Shown here in pieces: positions 12,201 to 27,200 of a stretch of DNA of 64,000 bases. The first letter of the stretch is position 1; each line of letters begins with the position of its first letter. Source of the DNA: Campylorhamphus procurvoides (Eukaryota; Chordata; Aves; Passeriformes; Dendrocolaptidae). Under the pieces are notes generated by a model. It was given only the letters and a program-made list of their open reading frames with translations, made no database searches and was not told the origin of the DNA. The DNA lies in the NCBI GenBank assembly GCA_013396655.1, contig WBMV01005970.1, positions 92,937 to 156,936 on the forward strand. The letters run 5' to 3'. Position numbers and translations under genes: made by a program.

Positions 12201-15200
12201 ATGCATCTTGCACAATATGGATGCTTTGCCTTCATGAGTGACTTCAAATACAGCAGCATCCCTCCAAAACACCCAGCCCTGGCTTCCACACATATTTTGG
12301 CTGTGTTCTCACCCAGATATGTTGCAGGTCTTTGCTGTTGACAGGGTAAAGGATGCAGTTGGTTCCTACCAGCTTCACAGCGCACTCTATATTGACATCA
12401 ATTACAGTTCCACATTGACTGTCCTGAAAACACAAAGGAGAAAAAGGGTTTACCACTAAGGGAAGGTTCTACATACAGAGGTACATGCTCCATGTACAAG
12501 CCATATGTGCAGAGACAAGTAAACTTCAAGACTAAACTCCCCCTCACCCTTCAGGCCCTTGTTCTGCAGGGGCATTTCTCATGACACTGAGGCAGTTCTG
12601 AAGATGAAATCACTATTACAGACCTGTACTGTTTTATTCCCAGTTAGAATTTGCAATGGCTGCAAAAACAGAAGCACAGAGACCCCTGTATCTGGTCAAG
12701 TAAAACCATGGTGTGTAAGGTAGTGAGTATTTACTTCCTTTAAAATCCTTCTGGTTCCTTGGTCTGTTCAACTGAGTGGATCTCTGCAGCTCCACAGGAC
12801 TCATCCTGCAGGTACTGTCCTGAGGCAGCAAAGGTGTTGGTAGGTCAGAAACATAAAAAGAAATTCTTTAAAGCCATTATGACTTCATCTCACAGGACTT
12901 TGCAGGAGGTTATAAACGCTCTTCATTTTCTGCCATACAGAAAAACCCCACAAATCTGGCATCTTTAGTCATATTTCAAGGTTTCCAGACACAGTTTACA
13001 GTTGGTCCAATTAAGAGATGGTCTGTCGTTATCTCCCTCACTTTTTAACAAAGTTTTAATCCTTTTTGTCCCCAAGAAAATAATGTGTGCTGTCAGGAGC
13101 CTTCTGGGGACAAGCTTGGCAGGGAGCACACAACGTGCACGTTGCTCACATATGGTTGGGGGCCTGCAAGGAAGGGCTGTTAACCCAAACACTCTCACAC
13201 AGCAGCTGCCCTGGCCTCCTGACAGCTGGGACAATTGATATTCTTATTTATTAAAGACCACAAGTCCATTATAAAAGCTGACTGGGAGCCAGCATGACAA
13301 ATGCTCTGGGATCAGCAACTTCTGAAGCTGTCCTTAGCCCAAACATCAAGGTCTCTGCTCCAGCAGGACTCGAGCACAACACCCAAAGGGCTTATACCCT
13401 GCGAGAAGTGGATTTGTTTGCTCAGTCCACTTATAAACAGGCTGCTCTTTGGACCACATGAAATGTTTATTCAAGGCTTTCACTCAGAGCCCTGGGCAAC
13501 CCTTGTGGGAGTTCAGGAGTTTGCTGGTGCTCAACCAGTCGCTCCCATCTTGAGGACTGGTAGAGCAAAGACACACCACAGTCCAGGATAATTCCTGAAC
13601 AGATTGCCCAGCCCTTCTGGCTGGCTTGCTTTCCATCTGCCTGCTGAGAGCCCTCTCCTCACACCACACCAGCCCTGTGCTCCACAGCCCCCTCCTCCTG
13701 AGGCAGCTGCAATGAGGAGAGCGGGACCTGCCCCACACAGAGCCCACCCAGAGCTCTGCCAGCACAGCCAGGAGGGCTGGGGCACAGCCAGGCTGGCAGA
13801 CCCCAAAGCAGTAGGGGCTCATTGCCTCCAGCTGCTCCACATGTCACTCCCATTTCTTTCCAGAAAGGCTGGAAGGCAAAGGCAGCCTTTCCCAGCTACT
13901 GCTCCATCCTGACAGGCTGCAGCTAAGCCTAAGGCAGCTTCCTGCCATCACAGGGAAGAGCCCAGCAGAGCTGAACCACAACTCCCACCTGAAAAGGGCT
14001 GACCAGAACTATGTCAGATTGACAGTAACTCCTGCCAGCAGTTTGGGATGCAGGATGAGGGAGGCCTGCTCAGAAGTGGCATCTACTCAACAAACTCAGT
14101 TTCTGCAGGTTGCAACACAGCCCCCTGCCCCGCTTTTCCTTCAGATTAAGGTAAATTAAGTACACCCAGTTCATCATCTGCTGGTGTTTTACAGCTCAGG
14201 CCGTGTGTTTTAGATTGCTTAGTCATCAGAACAAAAAAACCCTCAAAGAACAGATTTTTTTGCCCTAACACTGCACATTTCAGAATTATTTTTTCCTTTA
14301 TCAGCAGGTAACATGACAGCAGCTCTGAGACATGGTACAATCCAACACCTGTGTTTTCTGTGGATCATCTATTTTCTCAGACTAAACTTCCTCTTTTATG
14401 GAGCAATAAAACCATGACTGATGTACACCAACACCCTCTACCCACACTCTGAGTTTCCCCATGGAGAAGGTACCTGTACCACCCTCAAGCTGACCTCTCA
14501 CCTAACACAGTTGTTATTAGTCACGGGCAACAGCACCAGGTTTAGCTCAGCTTGCCTCTCCTTCCACCTGTAAAATGCTTGAGCAAGTGCAAAGCCCTAT
14601 CTGGGGTTAAGAAAGCAGAGATCAATGTTGTGAGCAGCCCCAGGAGCTACAGGGCTGTTGAGTCACAGCTCCCCTCCCTTACCTGCCACTGAACCTTCCT
14701 TTATTATGAGTTTATTTATTCCACTGTCACATGAAACATTTGCCTGCGACAGGAGAGGCAGATTTGCAGGCTGAGGGGTTCTGCTGAATCACTCTGGGAT
14801 TATAGCAGGGCTCAGCAATGCAGCCCCAGTGAGAGACATTGCCAGCTTGTCTCATCTTCCAGGGCTGGTCGACAGCCGGGGCACGGCTCTGCACCAGCCT
14901 GCTCAAATACACCCACCACCCCTTCACTGGATGCCCCCCTTAAAGGAGGGGCCAAATGAAACAAGCTGACATTTCACAGTTCTGTTACAAAAATCAATTT
15001 CTGTCAACCCCAAGAGATGAACTGGAAAAGGGAGGTGGCTGAACTGCGTTAGGGGAGCTGATGGGTTCATGCCCCACTCACTCCAGAATTAAGTGCATCC
15101 CCTAGATCTTCTTCCTGCTGCTTCTGGTATCCTGACAGCATATGTCCCACACTGGAGATACTGAAAATGTAAGCAGTGAATGGATTCCTCCCCCATCAGA

Positions 15201-18200
15201 GACCAGGTTTTATGGCAGACTATCTTAATCCCATCTAAGAGCAGCATCTCTGCAAGCACAGGCTTCAATCCTATATCGTGTACTTCCCATCCTTCTTCTA
15301 CTCTTTCCCTCAGCACTCTCTTTTCTAATAAGGGGATCCTTCACACCACTCTTGTTCCTTTATTTACAAGGGACAGCATAGCCCAGCAGCCTTTGAAGCA
15401 ATAAAACCCAGGTGGTCTGACAGATTATAGACCTAATGCTTTCCCCAAATTACCTATCACCTGGAAAAATGAACACCACCATTTTACTGCTTCTCATCCA
15501 GCTGGATTAGACTTAGGGGCCCAACTGCATTCAGTGAAAACAATCTCATTTTATGCATTTCCCCCTGAAGCAGTCTTTCCCCACACTCAGTGCTGGATGA
15601 GAAGCACATGAATTTGAGTCAGCTCTCCTCTCTTGAGGAACAGAGGATTTCGAGTCCTTCCCGCTCAAGGTTAAAAATGAGCCCTAAGAGAGTGTGTTGA
15701 ATACAGAATAAGTTCCACACTGTGCATTTGCCAAGCCAACTGGTGCAGGGCAACCATCCCACATCCTGAATTTGGCAGGCTGACACTTGCAGGTTTTCTA
15801 TTTTAAACGCTCCTGTAATTTTTGGAATATATCTGGTTAGGAAGTGAAGGTTTTCTTTGGGATAAAAGGGGTTTCTTGTTCCATTTACCACCGACATTTA
15901 AAACATTTGAGGGGAAGATGAAGTGTAAGGCATCTTCAGACTTGTTATGCTTTTTAATAGAGGGAAGAAATTGAGTTATAATCTCACTGCTCCATCCATT
16001 AAAAAAATGAAGTTACTGGCCACTGGTACAAATGGTCAAGCAAATGCCATTATTTAAACATGCAAACAGACAATAAATAAGCATGCAAGACAACTGCTGG
16101 GTATGTATCTTCCAAAACACATGCAGCAAGCCAGGGGAGCCAATTTCTACTCAAATGACTATGGAAATTGCAAACAAAGGCAGCACATTCATGTTTGCCA
16201 AGAGGAGAACAACCTGCTGTCCTGAAAGCTTAAAATGACTTTAAGAAGCACTGGGGAACAAACAGTTGAGACAGGACTCAAAGCATCCCTCTGAGCAAGA
16301 AGAATATACTGCAGGCTCCAGCTGTGCCAGGTACAACAGTGTGAAGAGCTGATATTTCCATTTGCTACCTGTTCATTGTTTTGGATTGAAAAGCTGCAGT
16401 TTTAGTAGGGTATGTCAATTACACATTTCCATTTCAAACAACCACTAAATTTCCCAGGGAAATATTTTGTTTCAGAAATTTTAAAACTCCCCTTTGGGTT
16501 CTTCCTTCCCCCTCGCCCCCACTTTGGAATATTCTGTGAAAAACGGCTAGGTTTACTTTTACTGACAAAAAGGCTTTATTAAAGAAAAAAAACCCAACCC
16601 ACCCAGTTGAGAGAACAGCCTTCCCCATTTCTGCAGCAGGCTGCACACCATGTGGTGCCAGTGCAGCAGTCAGTGGCCAGCTGCCTCCTTCATCACAGCC
16701 TTGGTAGCCACATTGCTGGAAGCAAGTCAAGAGAAGAGAGGCAAGCACATGGCAGCCCATATGGCTTGGGGTTATAGGTTAGCTGGGAACCACAGCAAGA
16801 AACTGCCAACCCAGCTCCTAAAGAGAGCACGTCCCATCTGATAATCAATACTCGACAACCTCCCTGGTATTTCCTACACAAACCCCAAATCCACACATCT
16901 CTGATAAGCACAAAGGCTGTACAACTAGGGCAGAGTGACTGGGACATAGAATAGTACCCAGAAAAAGGAAAGGCAATGATTATCAGCTGCTGATTAAGAA
17001 CCAGTTTGCTTTCTGTCAACTTAGCTATGTTGGGTGCTCCAGCAGTGTTGGGATTTGCTGTATATCTGGGAGAAATTGGACAAGATGCTGCTCTTTGTAG
17101 ATTGAGAAGTTTCTCTGAGTGTTCCCTCCAAATTCCCTACCAGAGCACACCAAAAGGCAAAGGCAAGCAGTGGTACTGGGATCTGCCTTCACTCTACCTG
17201 CCCTGTTAACTGGGAGAGCCAGTTCACAGATCCCACATCTCAGAACAGATTAATTTAAAACTTTAAGGATGGCAGGATGGACAGGCTTCTTGTCTCATTC
17301 CCTGACCATTACCCAGCTTACTTGCTCAGGAGACCTTTGCAGCAGTAGAGGAGCAGCCTTAGCAGCATTTAATTTTCACTGGATGCAGCTAAGGTCTATC
17401 CAATGCTCTAAAAATAGAACATGCTCTAAGCATTATTGTTCATTCCATTCAGGCAATTTGGCAAGTCCTAGAAATCCATGCAACAGTATCACAATCAAAA
17501 AGGGGCAAAGAAAAAAAGCACTTACACTGGAGCTCATGCGTCTGACCACATCTCGAGGGACCACAGAGCGATCTTCAAGCTTCAGCTAAGGGGAGAGAGA
17601 GAGAGACTGACTTTAGTGACCCCAGATGTTTCTTAGCCAGAAGTAACATGACAAATACAAATTCACAGTATCCCAACGCTCTGGACCGAGAAGGTTTTCA
17701 GCAGAGGATGCCAAGGCACTTCCATACACAGAGTTAACTCCCTTGGCACATTCACAAAATCCAGTTGACGGATCTGAAATACAGCAACCAGGTGATCCAT
17801 CCACGCCTGTGCTCTAGGTCAGCTGATACAGAAAAAAGGTGCAGACATTGACTCATTCATCACCTCAAGTCTCCCTCTCCTCTTCCTCTGTCTGCACCAC
17901 GCATCATTTCCTACCCACATCCAGTCTATGTACTAGAGAAGACAGAAGACACATGAAGCAGCACATCACACCACAGTTCTGTCTCACCCCACACGCTTTT
18001 CACCCAAGACACCCCCAAATATCTGTGGAAATCCTGTTTGTCCCAGAGCATTTTAAACAAGGTAAGGTACTGCACAGTGAGAGGTCTTAGCTGGCAGGGG
18101 AACAGGTGACCAATTCACTGCAGTAAGCACTTGCCTAGAAAAAAACACGGAAAAGGAATGGCTGCTGCTGCATTTAAAAGCTCTGGGGTCTGTGCAGGTA

Positions 18201-21200
18201 ACACAAAACATCAATAAGAGCATGGCTAAAGTCAAATCACTGCTGATTCCAGCTCTTGCTAAAGCACTTGCTGGCAAAGAGGTCATGCTGGCAATAAAAG
18301 ATGTGGCTGGACCATCTTTATATACTCCGTATCAGCTCATGCAGAGCTTTGGGCACCAGGAGTCGTTACTGGAAAGGGAAGTATCACTTGATGAATCTCC
18401 AGTGATTAACCAAGTGATGTCCTTCCAAAAGTGGCCCTCCATCCAGCTATTTCAGCTATCTCCAGACTGCTTGAAAGCTATTTCATTAGCGTTTTCAACA
18501 AGCTCAGAACTACAAATCGCAGTTGCAATCAAATACACTAAAGCACTACAAGTGAGATAACATCCCAAGTGTACTCACAGGGAGGCCACAAGACTGAACT
18601 CCAATTTCAGGCTTGCTCAGCCTCCCAGTAACTCAGCTAAAACTTCCTCCTGCTGAACAGGGAGAAATCTCACCAGCATTTCAGTGGTCAGGATGATATT
18701 TGCACTGGCACACCACTCTGAGCCCTGCAAACACATTAATTACACACCGTGTGCTCTGGGAAGAGCCACCTGAATGCAGCAGCATCTGGGACAGGGACTT
18801 TTACACCTCACTTTCAGAGCCCACCTCATCACCACTGCTGCATTCCTGGCTTCTCCTTGTTCATCCCCAGCCTGAAATCCACTGTGCTTTATCAGCATTT
18901 CATCCTAACCCACTCTCTGGCTTACAGCCTGCTTTACTAAATTAAGACATAAATCTATAATCCAAGGACAGGAGCCGGAATTAAACCAAAGTACCTGAAT
19001 ATTTATCATCTTCTTGACTGTGTGTTTCAGTAAGAGAGGAAGAGAGCCAGCCAGGCTTTTAGACCCAACTTCTGGAGTCAGAACCACACCAGAGTGGGAA
19101 ACCTGAAGCCCACAGCCCATTTCCAGATTGTCAAAGTGATTTCATTGCCTCCCACATCCCACTGGGGTATATACATAGTCATAAATTTTTACACAGCTCT
19201 CTAAAAATATTTGTTAAAGTAAATACTCTATAGGCAGCCTCTTAACATCCAGAATCAGGCTGCAACATTCACATTCCAGTAAGTACTCCAGCGTGAGCAG
19301 CAGTTTGGGTATTGTAACTGAAGTTCTCTCGCTGCAGAGCTCCAAGTGTATGATGATGCTTTCATTTCAACTTGAGCATTAGAGCTTAAATTGATGCATT
19401 ATGTTTTAACATATCACTGAGCCATCCTGCTCCATTCCCTGTGATACAGCATCTGAGGAACCCAGACTATCAAGATGATCTGATGCTACCCAGCAGCAGC
19501 AATATCTGTGCTTTAGTCAACACTGGTAAATCACAGAAGTTGTAAATGAGTAGCATTCCCATTTTGTGATCCTTCCTCAGGAATAAAATCACACAAATAC
19601 CTTCCAAGGCAAGGCATAAAATTCTCTTTGTACAGACTAAATTTAACCTATTTTCACGTCTCTCTAAAGGCAGCACAACTATTTTCATCTTCATGTGCCA
19701 GACCCACCTGCCTCAGCTGCTAGGATAAGCAAGCCAAGGTGTAGGCTGAATGCCAGCACGAACAATAAATACTGCACAGGTCTGTCATGGAACAAAAGCT
19801 GTCAAAACCCACAAGAAACCAGACCAGAGGAAGTTGGAATGGCTGATGAACATGACAGTTCAGTCATTCCTTCTCTCCAGATATCCAGAGCAATATGTGA
19901 TCACTGGTGGACAGACAGACCTCTTCCTCAGCAGTGAGGACACTCTTTTAGAAAAGCATTTTAAAATAGGTCCTCACAGCTCAGTTGCTACATTTACCTC
20001 CATGAAAGTCAGTCCTAACATGACTGGTTTTATGCTCTAGGCATTTACTGCAGGAATAGTCCCACGAATAGGAAACACAAGTTTCCCTGAGATGCTCTCA
20101 GGACTCTTACATTCCAAACTGTGCCAAGCTGGGCTCAGTACCCTCCCAAAATGCAGGTTGTGTTTTGTGTTGCCTTTCTAAAAATAAGTTCACTATCATG
20201 TATGTTAAATAAGACAAACCAAAGACATTGATCACCACACACACATTTTACCCAGTTCTGTTCCTTAGTGCCTCAACTGCAAAAAGAAGTGGCAGAATAA
20301 CTCCGGCCCCTAATTATTTCCTTCCCAATTCAGATGTTCTCTTGGTGCTCAGCACTAAATCAGTGCCTGAACTCCACAGTGAGTTTACTCATCAAAAGGT
20401 ACCAGCTGCAATCTGGGAAACATCTGATACTTCACCAAGGTTGATGATGCTCTCAAACCACACACAGCAGGAGGGGTACACAAATTCTGACTTTTTGCAT
20501 AGAGAACAAGCACCAACAGGAGCATCTTCCCATTCTGAGCTGAGTCATCTCACCTCAAATGAGTAAGGGAGCCAGCACGGCTCACACCTGGAACTGGGCA
20601 GACTGGGAGAGGACAGATATTTATGCTGAGTATTAATTGAGGAAGCCTTGGGAGCTTTCTACTTCAAACCATTTGCCTAATTTCTTATCACCAACTTGTC
20701 AACTGAAGCAAAGTCTTTGTGGGTTGGGATTTTTGCTTCTTTAAATTACCAGCAGAGTTGGGAGAAAACTGTGACAGAAAACTGGATACTCACTTTAACA
20801 AACAATTTGGCCATGAGATATAAACATCTCTGGTCAGGGGTGGGCTAAACTCCCACTGTAACTCTCTGGGTTTAACCTCTCAATTCCATAAAACAAATGG
20901 GAGACACAAGGCAAATTTTCCTCTCTAGCAACTTGCTTCTGACCCAAGATCAAAACTAAAGCGATTTAATCTGATGATTTGGATTAGCCACTGGTGAGAA
21001 ATATTGTGGCAGGTAAGTAAGTAACAATCATTGTGAAGTTTAGTGGCAAGAAACACAGGAGTTACTGAGACTGATATAGGGACAGGCAGCCAAACAAAAC
21101 CCACTGGTCCATCTCACATGTCCCAGCACTCCCCTCGCACATCTTGTGTAACTGATCTAATTTAAACACTATTCCCAGGCTCTGCTCCTACATTTGTAAG

Positions 21201-24200
21201 CAAAAAAGTTTAAAAAATTACTTGCAATTTTATAAAGGGCGTTTTGTAATACGGATGGTGCGTTCTCTCAGGGAGACTAAGACAGAAAACATGAGTGGAA
21301 AAATAATAAATTATGCCTTTTGGATGTATTTCCATTCTATGGCCTTCTTTTTAGTCAAGCCAAGGTTTTATACACAGAAAATACGTCACATGCCTTTTTG
21401 TGACAATAGACAAATGTTGGGATGGAGGAGAGATGAACTACATGTCCCATTTCTGTCCAACATTAACAGTTAGGAATTTAGACTCACATGTATTGTGGTT
21501 TTTCTAAACTGCATTGGAGAGTGCTCCTGGGAAGTCAATGACTAAATCTGTTCTGGAGTTAAAACTTAATGTCCTCCCTGGGACACCCCTTCAGGTCACC
21601 AACTCTGACTGCCAGTGTCCTACAATTCCCCCATCAGTATTTTTGTTTTGAAGGGACAGCACCTACCTGTTAGCTTGGAAGTTGCCATGGAAACCTGTAC
21701 CATCAATGCTCCCAAGATAAAACCCACAGCTAAGAGCAAACCACAGGGAAAGCAGCTACTGCAGCAACAGGTAACAAGGTACTGCAGAGCCCTCCAAACC
21801 CCAGTACACACTTCATAACCAGTTCAAGACATAAATCCAAGTGCCTGGTGCTGGGAAAAGATGTAATCCTCCTTGCTCAGCTGCCAGACAGGCTCCTCAT
21901 CAGTGCTTTGAATGACCTGTCTGGCTCCTCAGCACCTGAGGTCCCACCTGAAGCAGGACACAAAGTACCATATTGCCCATCCTGGTTTCTAAACCTGACA
22001 GCAATTAGGTTCTTTTCTGCAATGTTGAAGGTGTGACTTGGAAAACTCCACCAGAGAGCACTGGTTTGTGACTGGGATCACTGCAGGGCTCTTACTGGAT
22101 GTTAAGGGAGACTTCCTCACTATCTGCAGCAGCTCTGGGATGGGTGCTCATGGAAGTGGACAGGAGGGAGCACAGCTGGCAGCAGCCAACCCAACCCAGC
22201 ACCCCACAATTATTTTATTTTTTAATTCTAAGGTCTGATTACACACCCAAATTTACTTCAGCTAAAACAGTAGTGTAGCAATCAACACAAGCTGTTCTTA
22301 TTTTAAATCAAAATGAGGTGCCTAAAAAAGCAAGTCAGCAGTCCAAATATAGCATGGATACACTGTGTTAGATGACAAAGGTTCAGAAATTCAGAGACCC
22401 AGAAGATCTGAAGCCAAGATATTTTTAATATCATTTCAGTAGCAACACATTACCAGTGGCATCACATACTACCCTTGGAAAAATATGTTCCACATCCAAA
22501 GTTCACTTCCCATGAAAGACTTGTGTTACATTGATCATATTGCATTGCATATTAAAAGTCTATAAAGCAGGAGGAGAGAAGATAAAACAAAAGCACAGAA
22601 CCCATGGAAGCTCAGATTTGATTCACACTGGGACATCTGAAGTGGCACATGTTGCTTCACTTCTAACAACTGGAAGTTTCCAGCCACGCTGGGTTTTTAT
22701 GGGCAAGAAAGATGGGAGAATGGGGCAAAAGAAAGACTAATAGAAACTTAAGACTCCTGAGAACCAAAACTCTCCTAACTCAGAAGAGCTGAACAATGAG
22801 CTACACAATACAGAGGGTTTTAAAAACAACCCTTGAGGGATGCAGCTGCAAAACTATGAAAATAAATCTTCTGCACCCATTGGCACAGAAGCTCTGCCCG
22901 TGACAGCTCCTGGCTACTCCTACATGGCAAGTACAAGCAGTCTGTGGCTCTTTCAGACAAAAGGTTCAAAATCTGAGACAGGAGGCTGTGGAGACTCCTG
23001 CATTACTTACAGAGGAACTACATCCTTTTGGGGCAAGGTGAGAGCTTCTGCCTGCTCAAGTAGTGGATGTCAGAGTGGTACGTGGCTTCCAACACCACTA
23101 CACAACAGAGGTGGTCATTCCTCTGCCACATAACTAATGCCTTTAGATCACTGAGTTATCATCACAGAATGGTTTGGGTTGGAAACAACCTTAAAAGATT
23201 ATCTAGTCTAACCCCCCTGACAGGCAGGGACATCTTCCACTATCCCAGGCTGCTCCAAGCCCTGTCCAACCTGCCCTTCAATAAATACTTCCAGGGACGG
23301 GGCAGCCACAGCTTCTCTGGGTAACCTGGAGGTGCATTTAGGTTTTTAGCTATTTTGCTTTAACATCATTCTGCATTTTCATAATATGATACTGCTTGTC
23401 ACCTCAAAGCACTCAGAGAGCCACAAAAGGAGAAAGTATTACGAGTTACTTAGGAATTGCATCAGGAGATTAAAAAAAAAAAATGGTTCAAGATGACTTG
23501 AACTAATGCTCAAAAGCCCCAAGTGATTCAGGAACACGCAGTTCCCATTTGGATTGGTTAAAGCAGGGGAAGGACAGTGAGCAGGATCTTTGCTCCCTAT
23601 ATTCAGTGTAAGAGTCCAAAAGCTGGTTCATGAGGCTGCTCTGGGCAGTGCAAAACACTCTTTTGAGAAAGGTCAGGTTGATTATTAACTTCAGGTGCAG
23701 GAAGAACAGAGCAGAGGTGGGCAGGGAGGGGCTCAAATGCTCCCTCAAACTGAAATAAATGCCTTAAAACACTTCCCAGGGGCTAAGATGAAACAAAGAC
23801 AGCTTTACATCACAGCAGTACTACCTGCAGGCAGTCACCTGATCCCATATTACAATTCTTTCGTTCATGCAACTAGGAGCTCTGAATCTGCCAATCATCC
23901 AACATTATGCACATTCACAGCAGTACAAACGAAGATCCAAACACTAAGCCAATGCCAAGTAGCTCCTGTTACCTGCAAACTACTGTGAATTGATGGTACA
24001 GTTTGGACACAGCATTTCTTCAGAAAACAGAAGAAAGGCACAACCTAAAGCAGAATTTCCCAATTAGCTCACAAAGGTCTCATCAGTGGTAGGGATAAAC
24101 AGAGCAGTTTGAAGCCCCAGGCCACCACACACCGCTCTAAAATACATTTGGCTGCCACCAGCTGAATATCTACAAAACTCTAGAAGCCCTGTACTAAGGG

Positions 24201-27200
24201 GATGTGATTATTTTTATCAAATTACACACCAATTGTACCTAGGACTGACAGAGTCAATCAGCACCTGCGACAGTCACTGAAGAAACACCAGGCAGAGGAG
24301 AAAAGCTTTTATAACACCCCCAGGAGACCAGACAATCTGCGAAACCAGAACCAAAACACTGGCTCTATGTCCCTGTTGTTCCCTTTGAACACTGAGGGAA
24401 GGCTTGTAACACAGGCAGCTTTAAAATCCAGCTGTGTCATTAGTTCTGGTAATCTCCCAACACTGCAAAGCCTCCCTGGGGACCTGCAGCTCTCGCAAGA
24501 CAAATTGACAGCTCTGTAATTTGTCTTTGTGACATATTATGGAGACACAGAAACCTAAAGTTATGCCACTCAGTTGAGTTAGTTCCAACTTCAGGCTGAA
24601 CCTTCCTTAAGATTTCCCTATTTTCACATCCACCTACAGTGGGCTCATAGCTACTTCTGTCTCTGTCGATATTTTTGACCACCCAGAAATACCTATTTTT
24701 ATCCTCCACATTATTTTTGGGTAATAAAGGCTTTTTAGTGGCAGTACAAAACTCCTCCCACAGCACAGTTCTGGTCCTTCAATCAAATGCATGCAGGAAC
24801 TTCCTCTCCTTTCAGCAAATATCACCTTTGAGCCTCCTGGCAGAAAGGCACTGAAAAGCTCTACTTTCCTTTTCCAAGAAGTGGATTTTAGCTAGAAAGC
24901 CTGAAAAAGTCATTGGAAGAAACAAAAGTTCAGTTAAATTATAATGTAGGTAAATGCTGTGCTTTGGAGCAGCAGAATCTGGTTTAACAGAAATCTTTTG
25001 CTCAACCAAAGTAAATTTTTTACTTGGATTTCCCATGTCCAAGACTGTCAAGTACTATTTTTTATACTGGCAACAGATCACTTCTGTGGCTCTGCAAATT
25101 TACGTGACATTTTGGAAAACACTACAAACATTCCCTGGCCTGGTGAACACACCACTCTGAAAACAAAGTACAACGCAGCAATTCAAGGGAAGGGAGATAA
25201 AGACAACAGGAAGGTTACTGGGTTAGTATTTAAAGGAAAAGAAGTAGGTTTGGGAGCCTTTCCCAGCAGGGGCAGCAATGTGATTGGGAGAGAAGAGGAT
25301 CCTGGAAGTAGAGCAAGGAGAGCTGCACAAACAACAGCAACTCTTGAGCTCTTCAGCATCCTTAGTTTCACATTTGTTTCCCATGTGTAAATGCTGAGCA
25401 CCACCAGGCACCCCTATGAGGAATCCACATGTGAGCCTGGGTTAGATGTCTGAAGAAGGGGCAAAGCAGCCAAGACAACCTGGTACCTAAAGAATAGAGT
25501 TACAGAAGAGTTTGACTTTGTCCAACCTTGTCATCAAGTGCTGTTTTACAAAAAAGGCTTACATTCCATATGCTCACTTTCATCAAACAATAATCAGGAC
25601 TTTCATCTGGGAATACAGTGTGAACCCTGTGTGTGCAAAAAGGTTACCAAAACCTTAGAGGAAATAAAAGTAATAAAATAATAATGAAAAAACAATTCAA
25701 AAAGGATAAACATATTGATGCTTAGCATAAAGATTAGAAGGGTAAACTTTGAAAGTACACAGCGATGATTATAAAATACAGGAAGATCTTTTAAGAGAAG
25801 ATTTAGCAACTAGGAAGTCACACAGTCCTATGAGGAATCTTCCAAAGATGTCCCCAGTTACAGGATTTAATCTAAACGCTGGATTTTTCTTCTTAGCAGC
25901 AGTTTATAGTAAAAGATATGATCTCCCTTCTCAGTGTTTATAGTTCTTGTCTCTTCTTGGTGTAGCAGTTCTGGGAGCATCAGTTACTAAATAAAAAAGA
26001 CAAGGCAGGCCTGAAGGATCTCCCCCAGCTGCAATGTCCCAACAGCATGGATTATTACAGGACACCCCCATTCCCACCTTCTTACAGCAACATGGTTGAT
26101 TAACACCAACACTGTCCTACTCCCTCTGCCTAAGAATTTGAGAAAAGCTTGACGAAGAGCAGGGCTCCAGCACCAGATGGCACTGTTACCTGAGGAAAAC
26201 CACAGGAGACCGTAGTTCCAGGCACAGGAGAAGTTGGCGGGAAGCAGTGAGCAGAAAAATGGACATTTTGCCTACATGTCAGCCAGCACTTCTCACAGAC
26301 AGGCTGCCTCAATGCTTGGCAATAAAGCTTCACATGAAGCACAGGTCAGAGCCAGCAATCCCAAAGAAAACTGCTGTGAGGGGCACAGCTGCCCCACAGA
26401 CCCCTGACCCCAGTCTGTCCAGAGATGCCCCGTTCCAGCAGGACCTAAGGGAATGGCTGCAGAGACCCTGGAGAACACCTGACCCTCCAGGGTGAAAGTA
26501 ATGGTTTTGCTGGTCTTCTGCCAGCACCTGGTAAGGTCTAAGGGAAACATGTTTGACTGCTAAACATGTAAGAAGCTCAACTGGATGCTGACACCATCCA
26601 CTGTGACAGGAAGACCAGAAGCCCGTTTCAGCCACCAGTTTGGATTCCTGGGATTCCCAACAGCCCGCTGTTTTAGCTTGCCAATTCATAGTTGTTTCTC
26701 CTTGTGTGCAAAAATAGTCTGTCCAGCAGCTCTTTCATTTGCCTGAAGCAAAAGAATTCCTCAGATTGTTGCCTTGGGAGTTAATTACGCAACAGGTTTT
26801 CCAGGTTTTTGCTGGACTGCACTGGGGATGCCATCTGGACAGCACCAGTGCCATAAAAATTAGTCACTCGCCACTCTGAACAGCATTTGGGGCCCACTGC
26901 CAGGTCTGGAGGAAAGAGTGGGGCTGCTCAGACCTCCATCTGCCTTCCCAGAAGATAAAAAGGATGCTGTGAGGAAATCTGTGAGACTCTTGCTGACCAT
27001 TTCATTCCTGCAGCACAGTAAGTGCACCTCACCTTTCTACATCTTGGAGAGTAGGAGTAAAAAATGTAGCCAGGAAAAATATTCCTCTGCTCCAGAAATC
27101 ACGGTGGGCTTTTTTGCTGAGCCCAACTGGACTCTGCTGGCTTGGTGGTAACTCTGTGCTGGGGCTCCCTCCCCTTGCAATGGGGTCAACAGAACGCAGG

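Noticed and set aside
13500..13950. GC-rich cluster of overlapping frames in UBE2O intron 2 as a possible extra exon
   Set aside because: UBE2O exons 2 and 3 already join in frame exactly as in the family. No splice-bounded segment with homology was found.
18192..18560. 122-codon plus-strand frame beginning near TCTGTGCAGGTAACACAA
   Set aside because: No known domain. The start is arbitrary and no splice partners were found. Treated as a chance frame.
23473..23485. A-run of 13 bases as a possible retroposon tail
   Set aside because: No SINE or processed-gene sequence precedes it and no target-site duplication was seen.
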